DNA of 10,228 nt from an uncultured Thermoleophilia bacterium (GCA_903921965.1 CAIXSE010000159.1:1-10228), one strand, 5' to 3'. Positions 1 to 7,184 are shown, counted from the stretch's first letter. The notes: generated from the sequence alone by a model not told the origin. Numbers and translations: made by a program.

Positions 1-1
1 C

Positions 2-1417
2 CTGGAGAACCGCATCGACCTGATGCTGCGGCGCGTGCGCAAGCCGGCGGTGATCCTGTTCGAGTCGGTGCACACGGCGATCGGCGCCTGGCAGGGCACC
101 CACGACGTGCAGGACCTCGTCGACCTGCTGGTGAGCGTCGCCGCGCACCCGCGCCTGCGCATGGTGGTCACGGCGACGCCGGAGGGCTGGGCGCAGCTGC
201 GCGAGCGCAAGGCCGACTTCGCGGCGCAGTTCGCGGTGGTGGAGCCGGCGCCGCCCACCGACCGCGAGTCGCGCGTCATCGCGGCGCTCGAGCTCGCGCG
301 ACACCGGGTGGACGTGGCGACGTCGGACCGGGCCGTGGCCGAGGTGTTCACGCTGGCGGCCCGGCACTTCCCGCTGGAGCCGCCGCTCGGGCCGGCGCTG
401 CGGCTGCTGCGCGGCGCGCTGGCCCGGCCGGGCGGCCAGGCCGGCCTGCCGGCGCTCCGCGCCGCCTGTGCCGCGCAGCTCGGCGTGCGGCGGTGCTGGG
501 TCGGCCGCGACTTCGTGCCCGAGGCGGCCGCCGTGCTGGCCGAGCTGGAGCGCGTGGTGCTCGGCCAGCGGGATGCCTGCGCGGCCGTGGTCGACGACCT
601 CATCGCGGCCAGTTACGGCCTGGGGTCGCCGGGCCGGCCGCGCTCCTACGTGTTCGCCGGCCCGCCCGGCATCGGCAAGACGAGTCTGGCCTGCGCGCTG
701 CAGGAGCAGCTCGGCGGGCCCGGCACGCAGCCGCTGCGCTTCGACTGCAGCGAGCTCGTCTCGCCGGGCGACGCCCTGCGCCTGATCTCCACCGACGAGC
801 CCGGCTCGCTCGTCGTCGGGCTGGTCGAGCGTCCCGGCGCGGTCGTGCTGTTCGACGAGGTCGACCGCGCCCACCCGTTCGTGCGCGGCCTGCTGTACCA
901 GCTGCTCGAGGGCCGCGTGACCACGCGCGAGGGCGCGACGCTGTCGACCGCCAACGCCACCGTGATCATGACGACGAACGCCGGGGCGGAGGCGTGGCAC
1001 GGCGACGCGGACGCCGATCAGGCGCGGGCCGCTACGCTGCGCGCCTGCGCCGAAGTGCTCGGCGACGCCATCGCCTCGCGCGTCACGCGCATGCTCGTCT
1101 TCCCGCCGCTGGCCGACGACGACGGGCGCCTCATCGTCGAGCTGGAGCTCGAGCGCTTCGGCGCGCGCCCGGACCTGCGCGAGCGCGGCGTCAGCGTCAG
1201 CGCCACGCCGCGCCTGGTGCGCGGGCTCACGCGCAGCTGCCTGAGCAGCCGCAGCGGCGCGCGTGGCGTGCAGAAGGCCGTGTACGTCGCCGTCGCCGTA
1301 CCGGTGGCACGGCTCATCAACGAGCAGGACGTGCGCCGCAGCACCCTTCTCGTGGATGCGCTCACCGACGCGCCCGAGCTCGAGGGGGTGCGCATCGAGA
1401 TCCAGCGCTGGAACTGA
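2..1417 (+). CDS. Divergent ClpA/ClpB-type AAA+ ATPase, C-terminal part (5' end outside window)
   Basis: The reading frame is open to the left edge: the codons before the ATG at 23 give LENRIDL, which fits the ExR segment just before Walker B in ClpB domain 1, so the ATG at 23 is not the true start. Numbering from that ATG, residues 9-16 (AVILFESV) are a degenerate domain-1 Walker B, with ES in place of DE. Domain 2 has Walker A GPPGIGKT (213-220), Walker B VVLFDE (274-279), sensor 1 TTN (317-319), a candidate arginine finger R353 and sensor 2 GAR (412-414). The long coiled-coil middle domain of ClpB is absent; only about 40 residues link the domains. No ClpP-docking LGF/IGF loop is visible. 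The GYVG pore loop expected between Walker A and B of domain 2 is missing; the segment is shortened to DEPGSLVVGLVERPG. By family it should be a hexameric ATP-driven remodelling protein; its substrate is unknown. It could belong to a specialised ClpB/ClpV-like branch rather than the general chaperone. Confidence 0.8.
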   Translation: MENRIDLMLRRVRKPAVILFESVHTAIGAWQGTHDVQDLVDLLVSVAAHPRLRMVVTATPEGWAQLRERKADFAAQFAVVEPAPPTDRESRVIAALELARHRVDVATSDRAVAEVFTLAARHFPLEPPLGPALRLLRGALARPGGQAGLPALRAACAAQLGVRRCWVGRDFVPEAAAVLAELERVVLGQRDACAAVVDDLIAASYGLGSPGRPRSYVFAGPPGIGKTSLACALQEQLGGPGTQPLRFDCSELVSPGDALRLISTDEPGSLVVGLVERPGAVVLFDEVDRAHPFVRGLLYQLLEGRVTTREGATLSTANATVIMTTNAGAEAWHGDADADQARAATLRACAEVLGDAIASRVTRMLVFPPLADDDGRLIVELELERFGARPDLRERGVSVSATPRLVRGLTRSCLSSRSGARGVQKAVYVAVAVPVARLINEQDVRRSTLLVDALTDAPELEGVRIEIQRWN

Positions 1418-1459
1418 CTGCCACTCCGACGTCACCTCCGGTCTTCCTCGGAATTAGTA

Positions 1460-1488
1460 TTCTCACGACCGTAGTCATGCGGTAGGCT
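1460..1488 (+). promoter_or_regulatory. Candidate promoter for the FG-GAP gene
   Basis: TTCTCA (1460-1465) matches the -35 consensus at four of six positions and lies 17 bp from TAGGCT (1483-1488), a common actinobacterial form of the -10 box. It would give a leader of roughly 80 nt. The local sequence is AT-richer than its surroundings. This is inference from motif match and spacing only. Confidence 0.35.
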
Positions 1489-1564
1489 AGGCGCAGCCCT
1501 GTCCGCCGAGATGCGCGGGCCACCGTGAACAGGCGCGCCGTCCCGGGGGATGCCTCGTGACTTC

Positions 1565-1570
1565 AAGGAG
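1565..1570 (+). promoter_or_regulatory. Ribosome binding site deciding the FG-GAP start
   Basis: AAGGAG lies 7 nt before the ATG at 1578. A longer frame could begin at GTG 1557, but that start would place the Shine-Dalgarno inside the coding region and put seven extra residues ahead of the signal peptide. ATG 1578 is therefore preferred. Confidence 0.75.
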
Positions 1571-1577
1571 CGTCGCC

Positions 1578-2888
1578 ATGAAGTTCGGTCCCGGTCGGCT
1601 CGTCCTGATTCCCGCGGTCTTGCTGCTGACCCTGCTCACATCGCCCCTGGCTTCGTCGCCTGCACTTGCTCAGCCGCGCGGTGAGGCGGCGCGGTCCCTC
1701 GCCGCGCTCGCGGTCCAGCAGGCCGCGCTCAGACCGACGGACGGAAGGACGTTCGACCGCTTCGGCTTCTCCGTCGCCGTGAGCCGCGACACGGCCGTCG
1801 TCGGAGCGCCGCGGTTGCGGCTCGGGCTCTCGCCGGCCCAGGGTGTCGTCTACGTGTTCACTCGCTCGGCCGGCTCGTGGAGCCTGCAGCAGGAGCTCAC
1901 CGACGGTGAGGCGCGCGCGGGGAACCAGTTCGGGAGCGCCGTGGCGGTCGACGGCGACACCCTCGTGGTGGGTGCCCCCGACATGATCCTCCACGCCGAT
2001 GAGTACGGGACCGACATGAGGCAGGGGGCGGCGTACGTGTTCGCGCGGAGCGGGAGCGTGTGGAAGATGCAGGCGCGGCTGGTCGCGAGCGACGGCGCCG
2101 CGGAGGACAGGTTCGGGTGCGCGGTCGCCCTCTCGGGCAGCACGGCGGTCGTCGGCGCGACGCAGGACTGGAGGGCGGCGCCGAACAACCGCGGCGTCGT
2201 CTACGTGTTCACGCGCAGCGGCACCGCCTGGTCGCAGTCGCAGAAGCTCACCGCCCTGGGCGGCGCGGCGGACGACTGCTTCGGCTGTGCCGTCTCCCTG
2301 AGCGGGACGACTCTGGCCGTCGGCGCCTGGGGGAAGTCCGGCGGGGAGACCCCCAGGCTGAGCGCCTACGGGCGTGGCGCGGTCTACGTGTTCACGCGGC
2401 CCGCCTCCGCCTGGGTCCAGCAGCAGGAACTGGCTCCCGCCGGCGGCGTCGGCCTGGAGGCCTTCGGGTCGTCCGTGGCCGTGTCGGCCGACACCCTCGT
2501 CGCCGGGGCGCCGGGGAACGGGCTTCTTCCCGGCTACACGAACGGCGCGGCGTACGTGTTCACGCGCAGCGGCGCCACGTGGACGCAGCAGGCCAGGCTC
2601 ACGGACCCGGGCGGGAGCGGCAGCGAGAGGTTCGGGTCGTCGGTGGCCGTTGCCGGCGACGTCGCAGTCGTCGGCGCGACGTACGCGAACCTGGCCGCCG
2701 ACCGGGGCGGCCGCGCCTTCATCTTCAGCCGTAGCGCCTCCGCCTGGAGCCTGAGCCAGCCGCTCTCCACCGCCGCCGGCTGGGACTTCGGTCAAGCCGT
2801 GGCGCTCGACGGGACGACGCTGCTGGTGGGCGCGCCGGGCGTGACCGGCGCCGCGGCCGGCTCGGCGTACGTGTACGTGCTGCGGTGA
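1578..2888 (+). CDS. Secreted FG-GAP repeat protein, predicted seven-bladed beta-propeller
   Basis: The protein has 436 residues from ATG 1578. Residues 1-31 are a classical signal peptide: a positive start (MKFGPGR), a leucine-rich core and a probable cleavage site ALA|Q after residue 31. The rest is seven repeats with FG at residues 62, 118, 179, 235, 296, 352 and 404, spaced 52-61 residues apart. Each continues as xxVAVxxDTxVVGAP, and most are followed by a second conserved strand of the type VYVFTRSGxxWxxQQxL. Seven FG-GAP units fit one closed propeller. The acidic DxDxDG calcium loops of integrin-type FG-GAP repeats are not evident, so this resembles the simpler bacterial FG-GAP group. 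There is no sorting motif, C-terminal anchor or enzymatic domain; the protein ends right after the last blade (YVYVLR). A role in binding or surface interaction is inferred; the ligand is unknown. The gene converges on the amidase gene. Confidence 0.85.
   Translation: MKFGPGRLVLIPAVLLLTLLTSPLASSPALAQPRGEAARSLAALAVQQAALRPTDGRTFDRFGFSVAVSRDTAVVGAPRLRLGLSPAQGVVYVFTRSAGSWSLQQELTDGEARAGNQFGSAVAVDGDTLVVGAPDMILHADEYGTDMRQGAAYVFARSGSVWKMQARLVASDGAAEDRFGCAVALSGSTAVVGATQDWRAAPNNRGVVYVFTRSGTAWSQSQKLTALGGAADDCFGCAVSLSGTTLAVGAWGKSGGETPRLSAYGRGAVYVFTRPASAWVQQQELAPAGGVGLEAFGSSVAVSADTLVAGAPGNGLLPGYTNGAAYVFTRSGATWTQQARLTDPGGSGSERFGSSVAVAGDVAVVGATYANLAADRGGRAFIFSRSASAWSLSQPLSTAAGWDFGQAVALDGTTLLVGAPGVTGAAAGSAYVYVLR
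2202..2573 (+). repeat. DNA-level repeats inside the FG-GAP gene
   Basis: The 21-base segment encoding YVFTRSG is identical at 2202-2222 and 2553-2573, and near-copies occur at the equivalent place in other blades (for example near 1851 and 2382). The segments around 2463 and 2632 (ttcgggtcgtc) also match. This suggests the blades arose by internal duplication and may still recombine. Confidence 0.6.
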
Positions 2889-2946
2889 TCCCGGGCCGTG
2901 GGGGGTGGGTGCCGGCAGAGGCGTCCGCCCCCCCGTGCGCTCCGTA

Positions 2947-2967
2947 CCGGCGGCGGCGTCCCGCCGG
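2947..2967. terminator. Stem-loop in the convergent gap, possible two-way terminator
   Basis: CCGGCGG (2947-2953) and CCGCCGG (2961-2967) form a perfect 7-bp stem with a 7-nt loop. It sits in the 97-bp gap between the convergent FG-GAP and amidase genes, where termination is expected from both sides. No T-tract follows on either strand, so the call rests on position and stem quality. Confidence 0.4.
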
Positions 2968-2985
2968 ATGGCTCGCCGGGTCCCG

Positions 2986-3747
2986 CTACAGCCGCGCCTT
3001 GAACGCCTTGACCTCCGGCGCGAACCAGTCGCCGGCGGCGTTCTTGATGCCCGTGTAGTCCTTGAAGTACGGCGAGTCGTTGGCCGTCGCGTGGCCCACG
3101 ACGTTGGCCGTCTTGATGCCGAAGCGGCCCTGCAGGTAGCGGACCAGGGCGAGGGCCGCGGCCATCTGCTTCGGCCGCTTGAGGATCTGGCGGTCGAGGT
3201 AGTGCCCGTCCTTGCCGGGGACGTCCTCCTGCACGATCTCGATGCCGACGGCCGTCCAGTTCATGCCGATGGCGTGGCGGCCGCGCGTGCCGAGCGGCAG
3301 ACACTGGTAGATGGTGCCGTCCTTGTCGACGATGAAGTGGGCCGAGACGCCCGGCTTCTCGGGGTGGCCGGGGATGGACGTGTACGCCGTGTTGTTGGCG
3401 AACGTGTTCCACGCCGACTGCCAGTCGGCGCCCGAGGTGTGGTGCAGCACGATGACCCTGGGCTTCGTGAGCTTCCAGGTGTCCTGGTGGTAGTGGCGCC
3501 TGTTGTACGCGGCGGTCTGGGCCTTGCGCGTGGCGCCGAACGGGATGAGCTTCACGGTGGTGTCGGGGCGCGGGGCGGATTCGGTCGCCGCCGCGCGCGG
3601 GCCGGCGGCCTGCCGTGCCGTGGCCGCGCCGGCGAGCACGAGCCCGAGTGACGCGAGCACCACGAGCACGGCCACGACCGGCAGCGCGCGTGCGACGGGG
3701 TGGGTCGGGGGTGTGGGGCGGAGCGCGGGTCGGCTTCCTGAGCGCAT
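2986..3747 (-). CDS. Exported N-acetylmuramoyl-L-alanine amidase-like protein (Amidase_2/PGRP fold)
   Basis: The protein has 253 residues from ATG 3747. Residues 21-43 (ALPVVAVLVVLASLGLVLAGAA) form a single hydrophobic segment, an uncleaved anchor or signal peptide, followed by an Ala/Pro-rich linker to about residue 62. The catalytic domain spans roughly 95-230: VIVLHHTSG (98-106) carries the first zinc-ligand histidine, VSAHFIVDKDGTIYQ (134-148) is the family core strand, RHAIGMNWTAVGIEIV (157-172) matches the HAxxxNxxSIGIE region, and VVGH (216-219) carries the second zinc histidine. The third ligand is usually in a GHxxxxPGRKxDPGPxF loop; here it is shortened to GHATANDSPYF, with D224 the likely ligand. 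The family cleaves the MurNAc-L-Ala bond of peptidoglycan on the outer face of the membrane; activity here is inferred. An in-frame start at 3921 is rejected because its extra 58 residues are non-family sequence. No Shine-Dalgarno is seen at 3747. Confidence 0.82.
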   Translation of the reverse strand: MRSGSRPALRPTPPTHPVARALPVVAVLVVLASLGLVLAGAATARQAAGPRAAATESAPRPDTTVKLIPFGATRKAQTAAYNRRHYHQDTWKLTKPRVIVLHHTSGADWQSAWNTFANNTAYTSIPGHPEKPGVSAHFIVDKDGTIYQCLPLGTRGRHAIGMNWTAVGIEIVQEDVPGKDGHYLDRQILKRPKQMAAALALVRYLQGRFGIKTANVVGHATANDSPYFKDYTGIKNAAGDWFAPEVKAFKARL

Positions 3748-3753
3748 GCATGG

Positions 3754-3759
3754 AGTGTA
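3754..3759 (-). promoter_or_regulatory. Candidate -10 box for leaderless amidase mRNA
   Basis: On the minus strand TACACT ends 6 nt before ATG 3747. That distance would place transcription initiation at or next to the start codon. Together with the missing Shine-Dalgarno, it suggests leaderless translation, which is common in Actinobacteria. No convincing -35 is seen. Confidence 0.35.
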
Positions 3760-3778
3760 CGACGCAGGGGGCGCGGAT

Positions 3779-3794
3779 GCCTCCCTCGGGAGGC
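3779..3794. promoter_or_regulatory. Perfect inverted repeat in the amidase/HEAT divergent region
   Basis: GCCTCCC-TC-GGGAGGC is a perfect 7-bp inverted repeat with a 2-bp centre. It lies 32 bp upstream of the amidase start and 130 bp upstream of the HEAT gene start. It could be an operator for a dimeric regulator acting on the amidase promoter. It could also be chance in GC-rich DNA. Confidence 0.3.
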
Positions 3795-3860
3795 GCGTGG
3801 CGGAGGTCCGCCGGCGCCGCCCGCTCACGCCACACGGCAGCGGCGGCGTCCCGCTTCTTG

Positions 3861-3866
3861 TATGCT
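3861..3866 (+). promoter_or_regulatory. Candidate -10 box for the HEAT-repeat gene
   Basis: TATGCT stands out in a very GC-rich stretch 58 bp before the GTG start. No -35 consensus is found at the expected distance, so the call rests on the -10 match and its position. Confidence 0.3.
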
Positions 3867-3912
3867 GCCACCGAGGACACTCCGGCCCCGACGGGCGGGG
3901 CAGGGGCGACGC

Positions 3913-3918
3913 GAGGAG
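3913..3918 (+). promoter_or_regulatory. Ribosome binding site deciding the HEAT-gene start
   Basis: GAGGAG lies 5 nt before GTG 3924. The frame is open upstream to an ATG at 3615, but that ATG lies inside the opposite-strand amidase gene and the extra 103 residues are Arg/Ala/Gly-rich non-protein-like sequence. GTG 3924 is taken as the true start. Confidence 0.75.
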
Positions 3919-3923
3919 CACCT

Positions 3924-4994
3924 GTGGCAGACCCTATCGCCAAGGTCGTCGACAGCAGCATCGTCACCGCCGAGGTGCGGGTCGCGCTCGAGCATCTGCG
4001 TGAGCTGGCCGGCGAAGTGGCGGGGATGCTGTTCGACCCCGACGCCGACGACACCGCCCTCGACCACGCCGGCAGCCTGCTGCTGGACATCGGCCCGAGC
4101 GCCGTCGAACCCCTGGTCAAGCGTCTCCGCACCGATCCGCGTCGTGGACGCGACGTGGCCGGCGCGGTCCTCTGCGAGATGGGCGAGCCGGCGATCGAGG
4201 CCCTGGCGACCTGCCTCACCCACGAAGAGGCCGACGTGCGCGCCACGGCTGCCTTCCTCTTCACCGCGCTGCGCGACCCTATCGGCCGCGCGGAACCGGC
4301 GCTCATCGAGCTGCTCGACGACCCCGACGAGCTGGTCCGTCAGTCGGCCGCCTACGCGCTCGGCTCGCAGGGATCGCACAAGGCGGTGCCGCGACTGATA
4401 GCCCTGGCCACGCGCCCGGTGCAGATGCCGCCGCGCGAGGCCGACGAAGACGCGTGGGCCGACGCCTACCCCTACGACACGTGCGCGGCCGTGGATGCCC
4501 TCGGGCAGCTCGGCGACCTGCGCGCCGTGCGGCCGCTGCTGTTCCTCATCGAGTCGCAGGGCGCCGAGGGCCCGATCTACGAAGAGGCCGTGCGGGCCCT
4601 GGGGCTCATCGGCGATCCACGCGGCGCCCAGGCCGTGCGTCAGGCGTTCGAGACCACCCGCTCCGAGGCCACGTTCGCCGACGTGCTCGCCGCGATGTTC
4701 GGCGTGGGCGCGGTCGACGACCTCACCGACCTCGCCGAGAGCGACGACCCCGGCACCCGCCGCGGCGTCTGCGAGGAGCTCATCCGCCTGGGGTCTCCCC
4801 GGGCTGCGGCCACGGTCGCGGCGCTTCTCGTCGACCCCGACGAGGACGTGCGCATGACCGCCCGCGAGGTGCTCGGCAGGCTGGCCGACGACGTCGTGGT
4901 CGAGGAGATCGTGAGCGGCCTCGAGGACCCCGACGCCGACGTCCGCGCGATGGCGATCGAGCTGCTGCCCGTGCTGCTCGCCTGGAGCGATTGA
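3924..4994 (+). CDS. HEAT-repeat (PBS-lyase type) cytoplasmic scaffold protein
   Basis: The protein has 356 residues from GTG 3924, with no signal peptide or membrane segment. It is an acidic alpha-helical solenoid. Recognisable units include VEPLVKRLRTDP..AGAVLCEMG (61-87), IEALATCLTHEEADVRATAAFLFTAL (91-116), EPALIELLDDPDELVRQSAAYALGSQG (124-150), YDTCAAVDALGQLGDLRAVRPLL (184-206), EEAVRALGLIGDPRGAQAV (220-238), ELIRLGSPRAAATVAALLVDPDEDVRMTAREVLGRL (285-320) and EIVSGLEDPDADVRAMAIELLPVL (328-351). The pattern of DPDxxVRxxAxxxLG is typical of HEAT/PBS-lyase repeats, which act as protein-binding scaffolds. A 20-residue insertion (about 165-184, rich in Pro, Asp and Ala) interrupts the solenoid. 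Nothing points to a lyase active site or a specific partner. The stop is 3 bp from the stop of the convergent S9 peptidase gene. Confidence 0.82.
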   Translation: MADPIAKVVDSSIVTAEVRVALEHLRELAGEVAGMLFDPDADDTALDHAGSLLLDIGPSAVEPLVKRLRTDPRRGRDVAGAVLCEMGEPAIEALATCLTHEEADVRATAAFLFTALRDPIGRAEPALIELLDDPDELVRQSAAYALGSQGSHKAVPRLIALATRPVQMPPREADEDAWADAYPYDTCAAVDALGQLGDLRAVRPLLFLIESQGAEGPIYEEAVRALGLIGDPRGAQAVRQAFETTRSEATFADVLAAMFGVGAVDDLTDLAESDDPGTRRGVCEELIRLGSPRAAATVAALLVDPDEDVRMTAREVLGRLADDVVVEEIVSGLEDPDADVRAMAIELLPVLLAWSD

Positions 4995-4997
4995 CGG

Positions 4998-7118
4998 TCA
5001 GCCCAGGTTCCTGATCGCGACCGGCTCGAGCTCCCCCGCCGGCGTGAACCCGAACACGCGCCCGTAGAAGTACAGCTCGGCCTCGAGGCTGCGGGCGATG
5101 CTCTCCGCCCTGCGGAACCCGTGCTGCTCCCCTTCGAAGGGGACGTACGCGTAGGGCAGACCCTTCCGCTCCAGCGCCTCGGCGATGATCTCCGACTGCA
5201 CCGGCGGCACGATCGCGTCCTCGAGGCCCTGGAACAGGATGACGGGGCAGGAGATGCCGTCGACATGGTGGATGGGCGAGCGCTCGCGGTAGGTCGCGGC
5301 CTCGTGCGGGAACGGTCCGACGAGGCCGTCGAGGTAGCGAGACTCGAACTTGTGGGTCCCGCCGCCGGCGAACGCCTCCAGGTCGGCCAGGCCGAAGTAC
5401 GAGGCGCCGGCGGCGAAGACGCTGTGGCGCGTGAGCGCGTTCAGCGTCGTGTAGCCTCCGGCGCTGCCCCCGCGCACGGCCAGGCGTGCGGGGTCGACGT
5501 CGCCGCGCTCCGCCAGGTACCGCGCGGCGTTGATGCAGTCCACGGTGTCGACGACGCCCCAGTTGCCGAGCAGGCGGCGCCGGTAGGCACGCCCGTAGCC
5601 CGTCGACCCGCCGTAGTCCACGTCGACGACGGCGAACCCGCGTGACGTCCAGAACTGGGTGGCGAGCGAGAGGGCGGACGTGGCCGCGGAGGTGGGGCCG
5701 CCGTGGCTGACGACGATCAGCGGCGGCCTCTCGCAGGCCGGCCCCTGGAAGTCCCGGCTGGCCGGCGGGTAGTACAGGGCGTGGGCGGTCAGGGGACCGG
5801 CGGCCAGCTCCTCGGCGAGCGGTCCGCGCACCGAAGCCGGCTCGTAGCCGGTGGGGAACGCGACCGGCTCCGGGATCGAGAGGTAGCCGGGGTCGACCTC
5901 GAGCGTGCGGCTGCTCCTGACCTCGGTGACGGAGCCGCCCGCGGGGTCGAGCAGCACGACGGCCATGCTCGTGGTGGGGCTCCCGGCGACGGCGGCGATC
6001 CGCGTGCCGAGCGCCGCGATGGACGCGAACGTGGTCAGCGGGAGCGCGACGAGGCAGCCGGGGTCGCCGGCGGCCGGTGACGTCGCGCTCGGCGGCCGTC
6101 CGGTCCCCGCCTCCGGTCCGAGGACGCACAGGTGCTCGGCGCCGTCCTGGCCGTAGAAGGCGGCGACGGAGCCGCCGGGGAGGAAGGCGTAGTCCTGCAG
6201 GCCGAAGACCCAGGAGGGGCCGGCGAACTCGGCGGCGGCGGGCGCGAGCGCCTCGGCCGCCGTCAGGTCCGGCGTGGCCCGGTAGAGGTTCCACCAGCCG
6301 GTGCGGTCGCTGACGAAGTGCAGCCGGCCGTCCGGGCTCCAGGCCGGCTGGACCACGCTCTCGTCGGGGCCGCCGGCGACGAGCCGCTCCGCGGCGAGCT
6401 GCCCGCCGGCCGGGTCGCTGCCCGTGACGTCCGCCACCCACAGCTCGGTGCCGTCCCACGGCATGCCGGGGTGGTCCCACGAGAGCCAGGCCAGGCGCCG
6501 TCCGTCCGGACTCAGCCGCGGCGCCGCGTAGAAATCGTGCCCGCCGGCGATGATGAGCGGCTCCGCCGAGCCGTCGGCCGGCAGCGTGACGAGCTCGTTG
6601 ACGACGCCGTCCGCCTCGTGCCGCTCGCGCACGCAGACGAGCGTGCGCCCGTCCGGGCTCACGGTCGCGTCGGCGTAACGCAGGCTGCGGGCGGCCGTCG
6701 GCTCGGGCGTGATCGCGCGCGGGGCGGCGCCGGCGGCTCCCGCGCCGCCCCCCCCGTCCAGGTCCAGCCGGTACAGCCGCTGGTCCTGGAACTCGCTGTA
6801 GATCGCGGTGACGCCGCCGCCCGGGCGCTCGAAGACCACGTAGGCGCCGCCGCCGTACTCGTGCACGAGGGTGCGCACGTTCGCGCCCGGCGGCGTGACG
6901 TCGGCGATGCCGCCGCCGGCGCGCCGCCGCACGAGGGCGCTGCGCCCGCCCTGAGCGGGCCGCAACTCCAGCCAGAACAGCTCGTCCCCGGCGGCCCGGA
7001 CCGCCCCCAGGCCCACGGCGGACCCGGCGACGAGCTCCGCGGTCAGCGGTGATGTCCAGGACCCGTAGGGGGCGACGGTACGGCGTGCTGTCGCCCCGCC
7101 GGAAGGTGTGTCGGTCAT
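4998..7118 (-). CDS. S9 family peptidase (prolyl oligopeptidase / acylaminoacyl-peptidase type)
   Basis: The protein has 706 residues from ATG 7118, a normal length for this family. The N-terminal part (to about 435) is a beta-propeller with WSPDGRL- and LSPDGRRLAWL-type WD/TolB-like strands that screens substrates by size. The C-terminal alpha/beta hydrolase has HGGP (472-475, oxyanion region), the nucleophile elbow GGSAGG with Ser552, Asp634 in FQGLEDAIVPP and His666 in EGEQHGF, giving a complete triad. There is no signal peptide, so it should act in the cytosol on short peptides; the exact specificity (dipeptidyl, acylaminoacyl or oligopeptidase) cannot be read from the sequence. The frame is open upstream to 7223, but AGGAGA sits 6 nt before ATG 7118 and the longer form would run back into the preceding terminator hairpin. 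The gene follows the cytochrome gene on the same strand but is separated from it by that hairpin. Confidence 0.92.
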   Translation of the reverse strand: MTDTPSGGATARRTVAPYGSWTSPLTAELVAGSAVGLGAVRAAGDELFWLELRPAQGGRSALVRRRAGGGIADVTPPGANVRTLVHEYGGGAYVVFERPGGGVTAIYSEFQDQRLYRLDLDGGGGAGAAGAAPRAITPEPTAARSLRYADATVSPDGRTLVCVRERHEADGVVNELVTLPADGSAEPLIIAGGHDFYAAPRLSPDGRRLAWLSWDHPGMPWDGTELWVADVTGSDPAGGQLAAERLVAGGPDESVVQPAWSPDGRLHFVSDRTGWWNLYRATPDLTAAEALAPAAAEFAGPSWVFGLQDYAFLPGGSVAAFYGQDGAEHLCVLGPEAGTGRPPSATSPAAGDPGCLVALPLTTFASIAALGTRIAAVAGSPTTSMAVVLLDPAGGSVTEVRSSRTLEVDPGYLSIPEPVAFPTGYEPASVRGPLAEELAAGPLTAHALYYPPASRDFQGPACERPPLIVVSHGGPTSAATSALSLATQFWTSRGFAVVDVDYGGSTGYGRAYRRRLLGNWGVVDTVDCINAARYLAERGDVDPARLAVRGGSAGGYTTLNALTRHSVFAAGASYFGLADLEAFAGGGTHKFESRYLDGLVGPFPHEAATYRERSPIHHVDGISCPVILFQGLEDAIVPPVQSEIIAEALERKGLPYAYVPFEGEQHGFRRAESIARSLEAELYFYGRVFGFTPAGELEPVAIRNLG

Positions 7119-7124
7119 GGCTGC

Positions 7125-7130
7125 TCTCCT
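7125..7130 (-). promoter_or_regulatory. Ribosome binding site deciding the S9 peptidase start
   Basis: On the minus strand AGGAGA is 6 nt from ATG 7118. This supports that codon over the in-frame ATG at 7223, which has no such signal. Confidence 0.75.
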
Positions 7131-7164
7131 GCTCGTCGCGCCTGCGGCGCGGTGTCCGGCAGGA

Positions 7165-7170
7165 GGTATA
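7165..7170 (-). promoter_or_regulatory. Candidate -10 box for the S9 peptidase gene
   Basis: On the minus strand TATACC, part of the 8-bp palindrome GGTATACC, lies 46 nt upstream of the start codon and just after the cytochrome terminator hairpin. No -35 consensus is seen. If the hairpin terminates, a promoter is needed here. Confidence 0.35.
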
Positions 7171-7184
7171 CCCCGGCGGGAAAC

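Noticed and set aside
1563..2795. 410-residue antisense frame over the FG-GAP gene
   Set aside because: The repetition in it mirrors the FG-GAP repeats on the other strand; there is no start signal and no family match.
2792..4306. 504-residue open frame on the - strand across amidase and HEAT genes
   Set aside because: It spans parts of real genes on both strands, in a different frame from the amidase; the composition is Arg/Pro/Ser-rich and no family motif is present.
4780..6480. 566-residue open frame on the - strand within the S9 peptidase gene
   Set aside because: It is an out-of-frame shadow, Arg/Pro-rich, while the overlapping frame has a complete S9 catalytic triad.
6747..6755. C homopolymer run inside the S9 peptidase gene, possible slippage site
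   Set aside because: It encodes a glycine stretch in a surface loop of the propeller, and nothing suggests phase variation of a cytosolic peptidase.
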